64,000 nt of DNA from Psoroptes ovis (Eukaryota; Arthropoda; Arachnida; Sarcoptiformes; Psoroptidae): assembly GCA_002943765.1 (NCBI GenBank), contig PQWQ01000024.1, positions 312,501 through 376,500 on the forward strand. The letters are read 5' to 3'. A model generated the notes under the pieces. That model saw nothing but the letters and a program-made list of their open reading frames with translations. It was not told the origin of the DNA and did no database searches. Positions 20,893 to 35,280 of the stretch are shown piece after piece (position 1 is the first letter of the stretch; every line of letters starts with the position of its first letter). Both the position numbers and the translations under genes were made by a program.

Positions 20893-21712
20893 TTTCCAAT
20901 TAGTAAAGTGCATACATACATCGACACACTCATCATACGCGTACACATACAAAGAAATTTCATCATTTTTTGTACGTATGAATATCATCATCAGTGCAAT
21001 GTATCAAAGTGTCATCAAAGTAAATGTCATTGTCATTTGTGGTGGATGATTATTTGAAATTTTAAAGGTTTAAACTATGAAAAATATTTGAGCAAAGATG
21101 GCGCAACTGAATTTGAACAAAATGTAATAACTGCATTGGTTCAAATTGTTCAAATTTTTTTCGATTGGTAGGGTTGAAGGTCATTTGAAAAGAAGGGTCA
21201 AATTTCTGAAAAAAATTCTTCAGCAAAAAACAATCATTGGCAAAACAGGTAATCATAATAATCAGAAAGAGGGTAGCAAACCTTAACAAATACCTTTGAT
21301 TGATTGATTATTGTTTCTGATAAGGTCTGATATAGCAATGGTCAGTGGTGTTTTTGAGGCCCGAAAGGTATGCAGCAAACGAAACTCAATCACAAACGAC
21401 ATATGGTCAAAGTTGTAAAGGTTGTAACCATTTGATTTGATTGTTTGTATATATTTCAAATAGGCCAAAACCTTGGAAGAAAATTATTTGAAAAATTTGA
21501 AAAAAAAACCTTAAGAAATACCTTTGAAAGGATCAAAGGTCAATGAAATGGAATTGAAATTCAAGGAATTGAAATGTTTATTTGTTTTTTTTTAAATGTA
21601 ATTATTTGTTTTAAGATTTCTCCAAAGAGAATTCTGACAATTTGACCGAAGAAAATTTGACAGAATTTCACCAAAAGAAAATTTTCTTGAACTCTGTAAA
21701 ATTTATAAGGTA

Positions 21713-21792
21713 TTAGGTTGTCCGATAAGTTCTTGCCTATTTTCTAATGATTTTCTACGATATAATCGGCAAAAACTTTCCGGACAACCTAA
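21713..21792. mobile_element. Hairpin MITE, subfamily B
   Basis: TTAGGTTGTCCGATAAGTTC and AATCGGCAAAAACTTTCCGG with ACAACCTAA; TA on both sides. Confidence 0.92.
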
Positions 21793-22240
21793 TACAAATG
21801 GATTTTGATCATTAAATTCAATTTACAAAGTGACACAGAACAAGAATCGGTTGTCCAAAGACCCATACCCCTACAAACAACATCAATGTTCTCGCGTGGA
21901 ACATCTTTAGATCCGAAAAACAACCATTCAAACCTTCAAAACATTTCAAACTTTGTGAATGGCCCCAAACATTCGAACAAAATCTAATCAAATTTATCAT
22001 ATCTTCGGGAGTTAAAACAAAGGGAGAGATTTTCATTGTTTTTCTGGCCAGAAATAATTGTTTTTTGTTTCTCAACATCGGAAAACTGTCGAAATATGTG
22101 TTTTGAAATCTGTTTGAAATACAGGAATTTATTCAATGAATGGAGCCGAATAAATAATGAAAATATGATCGGAAATTGAATTGAACTGTCAAAATAAGGT
22201 TCTTTCAAGATGCCAAAATTTTGAAAACTGTAAATATTAT

Positions 22241-22323
22241 GGGTTGTCCGGAAAGTTTTGGCGGATTTTTATGAACAACTCTATCGGATTAAGCCGAATG
22301 AACTTTTTGGACAACAGCCTAAT
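22241..22323 (-). mobile_element. Hairpin MITE, subfamily A
   Basis: TGGGTTGTCCGGAAAGTTTT, GGATTAAGCCGAATGAACTT, then GGACAACAGCCTAA. Confidence 0.9.
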
Positions 22324-23464
22324 ATTACATTTTAGAAGTAAACTGTTAATTGAAAAACTGAAGGTTTTCATGTGAGTTTGTGCTTGTCTTAGGTCTAATT
22401 CTTGGGTTTTCTTAGTCTTATTCCATAGAGTTTTCATTTGAAAAAATTGAATTTTCTCTTTTTCGAAAATTGAAATAATAAAATCAATATGGAACATTCA
22501 ACTAAATTCAACTTTTTCATCGGTTATTTATTCAATCAATTCGAATCAATGGAAATTGGTTTTTTAAATTTTACTTCCTTAGACCTGAATCGTATGTTGG
22601 CCCAAAGAATATAAAATTAATAAAACCATTTCGGACCCGTTTAAGCAATGAGAATATGGACCATTTAAGCAATGAAAATACGGAAAACGACCAATATTTT
22701 CAAATTAATTAATTATTTCAGATTGAAAATTGATTGAATTGAAATGTAAGATTCCATTATGGCCCATTTGATTATTAATGTTATTTCTGGCCAGAATTTC
22801 ATGGAACAAACCATAGAAACAACAATCGACGTGGAATTATTAGAATAATTAGAAATATTCGATATTCACTCGAACTTAGAACATATTTATACAACAGCAG
22901 CATGCGCATGGTATTAATTGATTGATTTTAAATTAATTGAATATTTTGGCCGTGGTTTCGGCGTTCTTCTACCAAATTCATTAGCAAAAATGATTAATTA
23001 ATTAATCAAATCTTAATTAACCAATCATTTTTAATGAATTTTTTTTTCATGTTTCGTCAATGATTTGATGCAATGCATCACATATGGTGGTCAACCAAAT
23101 GAAACTAATTGAAATGTCAGAATTCGGATATGTGAGAATGTGTTCATTTACTCACACATATTCCCCATACATAAATTCAGTGCAAATTTATGCAAATTGG
23201 ATCGAGTTATATCGGGTTATAGATATATTGTTAGTGATGATGAACAGAGCTAATGAATTACGCTCAGCAGCTAATTATTGTAATTTGCATAAATAATTAC
23301 TTGATTATAATTATGAGATTTCGTTGATTTCATCGTATATGTTTGTAGATATGAATTCGGTACATCAAACATGATATGGAATTTGATTTGATTCGAAAAA
23401 TGAAACTTTTCAGGCCCATGAATCACTGAAATTCACACATTTGATTCGGGTGCAGCAATTAATA

Positions 23465-23548
23465 TTAGATTGTCCGAAAAGTTATGGCCGATTTTAATGA
23501 ACAACTCTATTCGATTAAGCCGAATGAACTTTTCGGACAACAGCCTAA
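23465..23548 (-). mobile_element. Hairpin MITE, subfamily A
   Basis: TTAGATTGTCCGAAAAGTTA, GATTAAGCCGAATGAACTTT, CGGACAACAGCCTAA; TA on both sides. Confidence 0.92.
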
Positions 23549-24973
23549 TAGAATTATTAGCAGGGAAAAACTGTCAAAAAAAATGTCAATATTATACGAT
23601 ATGAATTCATAACAGATCAAATATATTTGATTCGCAAAAACTTTTCAATATTTATCCATACCCCCAACATATACACACATCAATGATAATTAATTTGACA
23701 AGTATCAAAATATTAGATAAAAACAAACAAATATGACAAATCATATCATTAGATTAAATCATTGAATTGAACGATATGTGAACCGATATATATCGAAATG
23801 ATCATCAAAACCGACCAAAAATCTTTTGTTTTTGATCAATTATAATTATCAAAAATCAAAATGACCAATGAGACCATTCAAATATTTCGAATAAATGATT
23901 AAAAGTTTTAATATCAGTGAAACACTTATGAAAATTCTGGACAAAGAACCAATGAACCTTGAATTGAATTGAATGAATGAATAAATTCTTCGAGAATTTG
24001 GACCAGAGAAACTTATGGTGTCAAAATAAATAAATATAAATTAATATATTTTGATTACATAACAACAACATATTTTCATATCAAATAAAATCAAAGCAAA
24101 ATCGAAAGCAAAAAGATTGAAAAATCATTGATCCATAATCAAATATTGAAGATTGAAGTAATGATTTTCTGATGATAATAATGATATAAGGAGAATATCA
24201 CACGAATGCCGGAATATTCTGTCAATTTCAAATGTAAACAGTGCATGCATTTCAATGCGTAAAGTATTCATTCTCATTTATTTTAAATCAAAGAGAAGAA
24301 ATATATTCATTTCAATGATTTCATTTACATAATTGTGATTTCAATGATATCTTACAACGATATATCGTTGTTTTTAATTCATTTTCATTGAATATTTATG
24401 CAAACAAACAAAATGAACATAGACATTGATTGAAAATTTTAATCATGATTTTTGCTTATTAGATTTTCTCAATTGAGTTGGAATAATTCAAGTGAAATTC
24501 AATGAGTTTCAAAAACAAAAAATTAACCCTTTCAAACCCTTGAAATATCAACCCTTTCACTGCTTTCATCTATTAACTGTCAAGACGTTCGTTTACTCTT
24601 GAAATATTCTTCTCTGCTTTGTTTTGTTTATTTTAAGAATTTCAAGAGTTTTTCATTTGAATTATTATTCGAAATTCAAAAACAAAAAAAGGGTTAATGT
24701 GTTAATAACTCTTGAATTTGAATATTCTCTGTGCAAATACAAAAGCAGCGAAGAATAATTGAAACTTATATTCCATCACGCACACATTAACACTCATAGA
24801 TTCAATTATTAAGGCATGGAATCAAAATAATAATCGAAATAATAAAAGAATAGGCTTGACTATACAATGAATTAAGTCAATATGAAACCATTTTCATTAT
24901 TGTCACTTATGTAAATTAAATTGTTAATGAATCTTTTTCATCTTAATATTCTTAGGGTTCGATTTGTTTATAT

Positions 24974-25052
24974 AAGGCTATCCGAAAAGTTTATTCCGCT
25001 CAATCAGATAGAGTTGTTCAGAGAAATCGGCCAAAACTTTCAGGACAACATA
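24974..25052 (+). mobile_element. Hairpin MITE, subfamily A, diverged
   Basis: AAGGCTATCCGAAAAGTTTA, TTCCGCTCAATC, then ATCGGCCAAAACTTTCAGGA and CAACATAA. Confidence 0.8.
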
Positions 25053-26158
25053 ATATTTCATAGCTTGATGCATTTTCAAAGCTTTCGAAGAATTAAAATT
25101 GATGAAGTAATATATATGGAGTAACGTCAAAAGTGTTAATTAGTATTATTTTCACTTCGCTTGATTGTTTGTTTAATTATTGAATTTTATCAAGTGAAAT
25201 CATAAATTATGATATCAAAATGTTTCATTTCGTTAAGATTGAAAGAATTGAAAGTTTTCACCAAAGAGCCAAAAAAAAATCAAAGCCAGTAACCTTATGA
25301 AAAATCAAAGAATAATCTCTGAAACACCATTGATTCAATCAATGGATCAAACCAAACAATTCAATTTCAATGAATTCAACGATGTATATTCTTCTCAAAT
25401 CTCAGATAAGATTATTTTTGAAAATTGATGTAATCATTTTGGAATTCGAAACAGAATTCAAAAGTGAAAAAACAACCACAGATTTTTCAAAAGTCTGCCT
25501 TTAAAAGGCCTTAGGCCTTAAAAAACACAAAAAATGAACAATTCCCATTCATTTTTCAAAAACAAATTCGGAATCAAATTCAGTGAAAATTTGATTTCAA
25601 AGAAAAAGTTTTCGCAAATTTTCACTGAGTCCAAAATATCACGTCTCAGCATCAGCAGCAATTGAACAACGACTCAAACAACAACAATCGAATCCAAACA
25701 ACAACAATGGAATAAATTCAACGATTCCAAGCGATTCAAGAATAATTCAATTTTGTAAATTCGTGAATTTTTTTGCCAAAACATTGAAATCTGAATGAAT
25801 CATTGAATAATCGAATAATACGAATCAATTTTGCTGATTAATCAAATGAATTCATTTCAAAAAAAAAAAAAAAAAAAAATGTTCCTAAGCGCATTTATCG
25901 ATTGTTTTTCGGGACAATCGAATATACATTTTCAGCATTGAATGTTGCGCGAATTTCCACCATTGTTTACGCGGATCAATAATATGTAAATTATCACACT
26001 TTCTGTGAAAATTTACAAGGAAAACGCAAGTGAAATTGATTTTTGTCTGCTGCTCATTGTTGGTCTTTTGTTGTTGTTTGCAAAATTCGGAAAAACACAA
26101 GAAATATTACTAGAAATAATTTACAAATTCATGTTTCTCAAGCTTTTTCGAACAAAAA

Positions 26159-26237
26159 TTAGGTTGTCCGAAAAGTTCATTCGGCTCAATCAATCGAGTT
26201 GCACATGAAAATTGGCCAAAACTTTCCGGACAACAAC
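26159..26237 (+). mobile_element. Hairpin MITE, subfamily A
   Basis: TTAGGTTGTCCGAAAAGTTC, TTCGGCTCAATC, then AAAATTGGCCAAAACTTTCC and GGACAACAACC. Confidence 0.88.
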
Positions 26238-27042
26238 CAAAAATAATTCAAATTAGTTTTTGAAATGGGTGAAAACAAATGATCGCTGAGTGATATTTAG
26301 CCCTAAAAAATCGATTATTCTAGGGCGAAAACATTAAACATCTCGGTCGAACATCTTTTTGATCAATTCAAAATCAATTGAATTTATTTAAATTGAATTG
26401 AAATCGATTCTCGAAAAAAAAATTCAATTATTAAGATTATTCAAGTTGAATTCGTCGATCAATGATGGATAATTGTCGACAATTTTCTTAAATTGATCTT
26501 TTTGAACAGAAAGTTTTCAGGAAAATTGCGCGAAATTTTGAATTTTAATTATCGCAACTTTTCAATGCCATTAAGGGCTATTGAATTTCTCGATTTCGTA
26601 AGACAATCGTACCTCTGAATATCTTCGAATATTTAAATCGAAAATATATTCAAATATCACATAAGAATATTCTTCAATATTTCGTAAGACGAAATTATAC
26701 TGTAGAATATTCATTTGTTTATTTATGCATTTGTTCATCTTGGATAATTTGAAATAATAATGGCAAATTATTTACCAGAATTTCGAACGAAAAAACAAAA
26801 TGAAATTCATTTGAAAATTATTCAAGAATATTAGTGGAAATTATACAAGAATATTAAGAGAAAATTATCGTATATTATACATAGAAATATAAACAAATAA
26901 ATAAATAAATAAAACAATAATAATGACAATGATAATAATCACAATAATAATAATAATGGCAATTACCATATAAAACACAATTGATCCTCTACTAAATATT
27001 ACCATTATTACTATCAATATAATATAATCATCATCATTATAT

Positions 27043-27126
27043 TAATGTTGTCCAGAAAGTTATGGCCAATTTTCATGTGAGCAACTTTATTCGATTAAGC
27101 CGAATAAACTTTTCGGACAAAGCTAA
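27043..27126 (-). mobile_element. Hairpin MITE, subfamily A
   Basis: TAATGTTGTCCAGAAAGTTA, GATTAAGCCGAATAAACTTT, CGGACAAAGCTAA. Confidence 0.85.
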
Positions 27127-27925
27127 TATATGTTATAATAATCATAATCATCAACGATAATCACTTAAACATTTATTCTTTTATTCTATTTTTGCATTCA
27201 TTTTCATTCATTGTATTCATTCAAAATGATAGAAACGTGTGTATATTTATATGATGCATACAAATACTATTGCAAATTATTGAATTCAATTCAATTTGTG
27301 TGTGTGTGCATCTCTTCTATGATTATTCATTTATTTGTAAATTCAATTCAAATAATAATGACAATAATCATTGTAATAACATAATCTAAATGAGTTGTAT
27401 TCACGAGGAATTATATTTTACAAAAGAATTAATATTTTTGTAAGGCTAATACCTTTGAAAATTAGAAACAAACTAAAATCAAATTAGAATGACATCATTT
27501 AACAAACAAACGAAAATACAGAGGTTCAGAGGCTTGATTGCTTCATAGGTTTGATCAATGATCAATGATGATGATGATGACAATAAATTCTTTCAAATAG
27601 ACCAGAAACCAAAATGAAAAAAACCAAAAATTCATTTTGATTTTGTTGTATATTTGCTCAAGGGCAATTTAATATTATAATATAAACACACAAATCTTTT
27701 TACAATGAATACACATACATCTATTCGTCGATAAATGTGTCATAGATCACATGAAAATAAAATAAACAAATAATAAACCCGTATATATGTGTGTTTTTGG
27801 GCATTTTCAATGTAGGTACAAAATACGCAAATAAACCAATAAATGAAAATTTCTAATACGATTTTTATTAAACTTTGTCACGGTTAAAATAGTTGTGAAT
27901 AGTTGAATATTATTATTTCTTTATA

Positions 27926-28005
27926 TTAAATTGTCCGAGAAGTTCATTCTGCTTAATCAATAGAGTTGTTCATGAAAATCGGCCAGAACTATCCGGACAG
28001 TCTAA
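27926..28005 (+). mobile_element. Hairpin MITE, subfamily A
   Basis: TTAAATTGTCCGAGAAGTTC, CTGCTTAATC, then ATGAAAATCGGCCAGAACTA and GGACAGTCTAA. Confidence 0.85.
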
Positions 28006-30971
28006 TATTTAAATATTGTCATCATCAATGACGATCAACAATGATCATTGATCACACAAATAGAAAATTGACAATTTACAAATAAATTAAATATATTTTT
28101 ATTGGCTTTTTTCATCTCTCAATTCTCGATCATTTATTACTTATTTAATTCTGCTGGTTTGGTTTTCAATTGAATAAGGCCCAATTTATTAGAATTTCAC
28201 AGAGAATTTCCGCAAAGAATAATAGCAATGAATCGATTTCATAACATATATTTGTTTACATTCGTATTATTATTATCACGATGATGGAAATTATTTTGAG
28301 GGGAAAATTGAATGATTCTACCAATACGAAATTCATACGAATTCAGGCAGAATCGTCATTTGTTTGCACGAACAAATTTCGAAGAATCTCTTTTATTTCG
28401 ATTCTATTCAATTATGTGGTAATTCAATGGAATACAATAATAAATGACGATTTCAATTCTTCGAGAATTAAATGGTCCAAATTCAAAGGTGAATCCCTTC
28501 TCGATTTCAATTTGAAAATCAAACCAATTAATCAAACAAAATGAATTTATGAAACTCGGCCAAAAAGTCCCGAGAATATTCAAATTAAATTTCAAAGAAT
28601 CGGGAAAAATTTCTGGAATTTCATTCCATGAATTTTATGGAAATATTTTTCAAAAATATTTCACAGAAATAAATGAAAATTTTTCATGACAAATTCTGGG
28701 CGCAAAATTATCAAATATTATACATCATCGATTATTATTATTATCACTTTGGATTCCTCATTTTAGAAGAATTCTTATGGAATATATCTGTGAATATATG
28801 AATTTTCCCAATTCATTCATTCAAAAATTAAAATTAAACTTTTTTATTTCAATTTTTCAAATTTTGAAATTAAAAAATTCCAAATTCTTCGATTCACTAC
28901 GAGAGATTCACAGGGTGGACAACTTGTGATTCTCTCACATTTGATTTATTGATTCTCGCAAATTCTTGGCATCATAAAACTCTGTGTGAATTTACCCCTT
29001 TAAAATTCTTCCACCTCTACCCCTGTTTCTCTATTTTTACCCCCTTTCTACAACCCTTTACCCCTTTTCTCACAAATGTGAAATCGATTAATAAGAAAAA
29101 ATTGATTTCTCTTCAAGAAATGAATCAATGAATCAAAAGTTTTTCAATTCAAAGAATTGAATTCACGCAAAATGCAAAAAGTTGAAATGATAAATAGCTT
29201 TTTACACATGCTTATAGAATATTAGGGCTTGAAACAATTGAAATATTTGATTTTACACATTCATTCGTTATTATAATTTACAACAACAGCAACAACAGTA
29301 GCAACAGCAGTTATCCGGTATATATTTTACATTGTTGAAATTTAAAAAATTTTAACGGAAAAAAATTTGAAAAAAATGAAATTTGCATATTAATCATTTG
29401 AATAATCGCAGTCGAAGATGAATATCATTCTCCATAGAAAATACATAGCCCGATATTCATAATTCTTTGGGCGCCATACAACACTTAACGCACACAGAGA
29501 GAATTACATTTAAAATTGATTAGATTTTTTGGTGAAATTCAAAAATTTCAAAATATTCAAGCTCCTACGAGCCCTTACTAGGTCCTATGGAAATGAAATA
29601 CTTCTGAAAAACTTCCAAACGCTTCAAGCATCCGATGAGAGAGCACATCGGAATAAAATGAGGAGAAAAATCCCATATATCATGTTACCGCATCATTGAA
29701 AATGAATTAAAAACTGAAATATAAACGAATGGAAATGAAATTCTCAAATGTCATTTTGAAATATGAATTTCGGCTGTGGAATATTCACTGTGTATGAATA
29801 TCTATGAGTTTTTTATGAGAATTAATCCCTGTATTTTTTTTCGTGCATCAAATGCATTTGCATTTGATTTGATTCGTGTGCATTAATTACATTAATGCAT
29901 TCGATATTTTGATGGTTTGATTTTTACTCGAAAAAACGTTCTCAAATACCATGATTCAAGGATGCAAATATCAAAATAAACCATAATTTTGATTTGTGAT
30001 TGTGCCATTTTCGGTGTGTTTGATGACCACAATCACAATTCTGAGCTGCTCGAAAGGTAATGTAACCATGTATTTCTCATAGATTCACATGGACATGAAC
30101 ATGTATTGAATGTATTTGCTACACTGTGTTTTCAACCGAACATCTCTTGGAATGAACTACAAGACACTGACCAAATACATCCAAAGATTGATACAATTTT
30201 TCCAATTTTTTTCCAAAAATTAGATTAAATCATTTGATTAGGGTTCAATCAATCAAACCAGAAAAATCTAAAAAATTTCAGTTTTTGGGACATTGATTGT
30301 TTAGTCCATGTTTGATTTCTTAATTATAATTGTATTGTTTTAAAACAGCAATTAATTATTTTTATCACGTTTGTCCATTGGTCCATTTATTCATGGGTCC
30401 ATTCCATCGGAAAACCATCAAAATAACCGAAACGATTGTGGTGAATTTTCAAACATTATTCGGCGTATGTATGAGCCCCGAGAATCGACAAGAATTCACA
30501 GGAAATGTTCGGAGCCGAACAACATTTATACCGGAATGAAATGACTGAAATGAATAAACAAACAAATCAAAGGAAAGGACCTTAAGCAAGCAATAATTGT
30601 ACGGAAATTGAATATTATTTCAGGCCAGAAATTTCGAATAAAACCCAAAATAACGACAATCAATCACTGATTGTTTCAATATTCGTGTGACAATTTTGGG
30701 GACAAAAAAAAATCCCGAGATTTGAAAATGAAAAGAATTCAATTATATTAAGACATCGGGAATATATTTGAATTTGAATTTGGGAAAATTCAAAGCTTTT
30801 CAATAGGGATTCATGAGGGAGAGATTCTGGGTCGTTTATAATAAACACAGAAAATGGTTAATACATCTTAAAATACATGCAAACACATATGAATATAATT
30901 TATATTCATTTATATTTTTGACAACAATATTTATTTATAAACGAATACATGCATGTAAGTATATGAATATA

Positions 30972-31056
30972 TTAGGCTGTTGTCCGAAAAGTTCATTCGG
31001 CTTAATCGAATAGAGTTGCCGCATGAAAATCGGCCAAAACTTTACGGACAACCTAT
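30972..31056 (+). mobile_element. Hairpin MITE, subfamily A, near consensus
   Basis: TTAGGCTGTTGTCCGAAAAG, TTCATTCGGCTTAATCGAAT, then CATGAAAATCGGCCAAAACT and ACGGACAACCTA. Confidence 0.93.
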
Positions 31057-31364
31057 TATAAATAAATATTCATATATATAAATGACATACACAAGCATTA
31101 TTTAGTTGTCATTTATAAGAGAATCTAATTACCGATTCTATTCACGAAATTTCAATTCTTTAAACGAATGAAAAATATATTCAAAGCAAATTTATTTGGT
31201 GAAAATGAAAGATTTATTAAATTTTTCGAAATGTGGAAAAAAACAAATAATAAAGAATATTCTTCATTATTCAATTCAATTCAATAAAAGCGATAATTTT
31301 TCGAATAATTCAATATGGTCGATTATTATTCATTCAAATTCTTTGGTATTTATTCTGAATAATA

Positions 31365-31449
31365 TTAGGCTGTTGTCCGAAAAGTTCATTCCGCTTGATC
31401 ACGATAGAATTGTTCATGAAAATCGGCCAGAACTTTGCGGACAGCCTAA
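31365..31449 (+). mobile_element. Hairpin MITE, subfamily A
   Basis: TTAGGCTGTTGTCCGAAAAG, TTCCGCTTGATC, CATGAAAATCGGCCAGAACT, GCGGACAGCCTAA. Confidence 0.92.
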
Positions 31450-31854
31450 AAAAATCGAAGATATGTGTACCAAACATCTTGAGATAATTATCATCTCATT
31501 AAACATTGAATGAATGAATAATTTATTTATTATTCGCACAGATTGTTTGCCAAACATGTCCATACACAAAGACCCATTCAAACACATCGATTGACCAATT
31601 ATAACACTCAATGTAACTGGTCATTTATGCATTTGATTCAGAGCAATACACACTTGCCAATCGTTAATATGAGATTTGCTTCTCATAAGGACCGAATATT
31701 TGGTCCGCTATCATTTCATTCATTTGATTCAATCATATTCACAGATCATTATTGACATCTGTTACATCATTGTGAATTGGGTTTTTTTGGAATCTTTACG
31801 AAAACATTTCAATTGAAAATTTATGCAAATATTTTAGCGAAAATTTTAATATTA

Positions 31855-31939
31855 TTAGGCTGTTGTCCGAAAAGTTCATTCGGCTTAATCAATCGAGAGT
31901 TTTCCAAGAAAATCGGCCAAAACTTTTCGGACAACCTAA
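31855..31939 (+). mobile_element. Hairpin MITE, subfamily A
   Basis: TTAGGCTGTTGTCCGAAAAG, TTCGGCTTAATC, AAAATCGGCCAAAACTTTTC, GGACAACCTAA; TA on both sides. Confidence 0.93.
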
Positions 31940-32961
31940 TATTTTCATGAATTTTTTTTAAAGAAAAATATTTACATGTGTTTTCTTCACAAATTTTTCA
32001 GGCAAAAAATGTAAAATTTAATGAATTTTTCAAATGGGAAGAAATGTTTTCGGGCAAAAAAAAAATTTACGACAAGCAATTTCTACGGTAATTCACCCAA
32101 AAATTCATTTCTTAAAATCAATTAAATCGTGTTATTTGTTTCTTGCAGAGAAAACATTTCAGAGGTATCTGAGAATCGGGCTCAAGAATTATTTATTTCG
32201 GCGTCATTATTTTCTTGAAAATTTTCGTAATTTAAAATGGAAATTTCGTAAATTTTCAAGGGGTAAATTTCCCCGCAATTTTCACATTTGTCGTAAGCTT
32301 TTTGTTTGATTAAAAGTGGGTTCATGTTTAACTCTTTCAGGACGAAAAGATTCGTAAACATTTTCACGAATGTGACATTTACACATTCAAAGCTTTGAAT
32401 TTAAATTGATTATCGTTTTCGAAATTATCAGATGATTACACTTGGAAATATATTCTATTTCGACCCATTTAATTACATTTGTTTTGAAATCGTTTGAAAA
32501 ATTTGAAAATTAAAATGTTTTCATCATTCGAAAATTGAATAAATGAATGAATGAATGAATTAATAAACAAAATGAAAATTTTGGAAACCAAAGACCCTGC
32601 AAACAACAAGAAACAATGGGCCAAATTTACCAGAAGCGAATATTAACGGAAAAAATGGCGTAAACAATCGATAGAATTGATTTTTTTTTCTTCACGGCTG
32701 TAGAAATAGTCGACAAAAAGTTTTTACGAAATTCTCTTTGAGAAAATAAATGGATTATTCTTTGGTGGTGTGAAAATAGAAATCAATGAAAATGAACAAA
32801 AAAAAAACAAAAAGTTCATCAATTTTGGACCCGAGAACTCAATTTTCGAATTTCAAAATAATAAACAAAACTACTACACCAGCAGCGAATGAAAAATGAA
32901 TAAATCGACTATTTCGACAATTTACGATTGGAAATATTTCTTGTTAGTTTCGTTCGATACA

Positions 32962-33121
32962 CAGGGTTTCAAGTTTTAATTCGGGTTTTTGAAATTGATT
33001 TTCGTAGTTTTAAAAATGAATTTCGTAATTTACGATTAAAAATTGCATTCTAAACTACGAAAATCAACTTGAAAACTACGAAAATTAATTTTAAAACTCT
33101 GAATTAAAACTTTAAATCCTG
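32962..33121. mobile_element. Fold-back element, CAGGGTTTC family, copy 2
   Basis: CAGGGTTTCAAGTTTTAATT at left and GAATTAAAACTTTAAATCCT at right. The interior repeats TTTCGTAGTTTTAAAA and its complement on either side of a centre near TTACGATTAAAAATTGCATT. About 160 bp with long inverted arms. Confidence 0.85.
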
Positions 33122-35175
33122 TAAATTCTAACAAGTAATGACCAAATGGAAAAACAAATGAGAAACTCTGCACCCTGGAAAAACTCGCTGATCATCATTA
33201 ATTTTATCACCCAACGAATACATCGAATATACTTTTACACGCAGCAAAATTGATCGAGAATCGAGTTGAATGAATGAAAAACTTGAAAAATGATTCTTTG
33301 ATTCGTTTTCTTACGGGAAGAATTCGAAAATCGAAAAGATTTATGGAAGGGAGAATCGAAAGAATTTCGGTACAAGAACTATTTCTTATTGTTCCTGTAC
33401 GAGAATAATCATTTACATCTGGAACCTTTTCGATACACATGTTGGTAGACATAATAAATGTTTTTTTTTTCACGAATCTTAGCCTCATAATATTTGATTT
33501 TGTGCAGTAAAAGTGTTGAAAGAGTTGACAACAATCGAATATATATGTGTGTGTGTAACTTGAAATATCGTTTGAATCAAATGACTTTGGTTCTGTGTAA
33601 ATTTATTTGACAAGCACATTCGATAGACTTAGTGTGAATAAGAATTGTCAAAAATATATTTCGAGTTACAACTCTTTGAAGACTTTTCAAAGTACCGTAC
33701 ATGGATGTATTGGTTAATATTAAGTAGTTCAAAGTGAACAAGTCTTATCACTGTGTATAATCATTAATTGAACTTTTGATTGTGATTTATTTCGATGTTT
33801 CTATTCGATCAGATTATTATCAAATTTTCAAAATCAAACTGGTTAAAAATACAATGAAATTCAATGAAGATGCTACCGATTTACAGATCGATGCATTATT
33901 ATTCATTGTTTATCATTTCTTATCTTCATAGAAAACATATATTAGAAAATCGAATGAATAAATAAACATTCGATTCAATATTGACACATTCATTGCATTT
34001 AATTCAAAAATGAACACAAGTTTACCCAAAATAACATTGAAATGTTTGATATCAAAGCTAATATATTCCGTTCCGTGTTGTTCAAACATAAATCATCATT
34101 TTTAATAATCAAAATACATTCGAAATTCGAATAATTCATATAAATACAAATAAACTTAGTGAGTCAGTGTGTAACGCCCATTACCGAAAGTAACCCCATG
34201 GAAAAAACAATGAAATTTTAAATTAAAATTTATGACATTTCAATAAATATATTGACGACAAACACAAGCAAACATAAAAACAAGGGCCAGAATTCAATAT
34301 TCTCGGGTGGAAAGCATTGGGTGAAAATAACGAGAATTTTCACCATGATCATCAATTTTCACTTTAGAAATCAGCATTTTTAGTAATGAAAATTCAACGA
34401 ATACATGTAATTCATGTGTCACACATGTAATATTCGAGATGTTTATTGGAAGAAAAATGAAATATTCTTGTTATTTGTTTGTTTGTTTACACATTGAAAT
34501 TACTTTCAATATTAACACAATCAAAAGAATTCATTTATTTATCACCATTTTTTTTTTTTTTTTTTTGAATTTTGAATTATTATTAATGTGTTTGATCATT
34601 TTTATACAATGTTTGCTTTGTCGTATTGGTCATATATTGTTTGTTGCAACATAACAAAACAATTACATCAGAGAAAAACATGTTTATTCCATTGGCTATT
34701 TATTAATATTAATATTTTGGGGCTTGTTGTTGTCATTCGTGGAAAAATTCATTGGTCCTCAAACAACAATGTGTTTACTTGAAATAGCACAAGGAAACAC
34801 TGGACCAAAGGCCTAAAACGAAAATTCCTATGAACCAAGAACTGGTCCAAAATGATTGGCCAGAATGAATTGGTCCAGGAATAGTGTAGTGGTGTTGAAA
34901 TGCATTCACATTGAAAATACATGGTGAGAAACCTTATTTCTTGTCAATTTTTTCATTGTTCAAGTGAAAATTGACACTTGTACATACATATATGAAACAA
35001 TTATTTGACAGATTTTACAGATACAAGCATTAACGATAAATATCTAATGATAAGCACCGTGTAGACACACATACCAAAATAAGCTAAAATGTATGAAGAT
35101 GTATACAATCGAATCATATAAATAATTAATTAAACATTTAAGATGTAGCCATTATAGAGACTTGTCTTCATTGAA

Positions 35176-35280
35176 ATGCATTATAAAGGGGCATTTAGCC
35201 ATAGAAAATACATTAGCTTCCATTGAAAATGCATTGTAATGGCTTATTGCCATAGAAATAACATTAGCTTTCATTGAATG
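35176..35280. repeat. Array of spaced short palindromes, locus 1
   Basis: Units share a backbone of the type ATAGAAAATACATTAGCTTC and CATTGAAAATGCATT, separated by short stems: GGC-ATTTA-GCC near 35190-35200 and ATGGC-TTATT-GCCAT at 35239-35253. Related to the array at 42106-42260. Confidence 0.7.

Larger units (their letters stand above)
18704..28000. other. Gene-poor stretch with MITEs
   Basis: No supported gene. It holds ten hairpin MITEs or fragments, AAGGCCT palindromes at 19691-19705 and 25505-25519, a CA/GT tract near 19830-19845 and an A run near 25860-25879. Open frames here are short and mostly read through MITE sequence or shadow A/T runs. Confidence 0.6.
28006..35155. other. Gene-poor stretch with MITEs and a fold-back copy
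   Basis: No supported gene. Contains three MITEs (30972, 31365, 31855), the fold-back element at 32962-33121 and a short CAACAG tract near 29280-29312. The rest is A/T-rich sequence without visible function. Confidence 0.6.

Noticed and set aside
31196..31513. 105-codon plus-strand frame
   Set aside because: Its middle is the hairpin MITE at 31365 and the rest is A/T-rich sequence without splice or family support.
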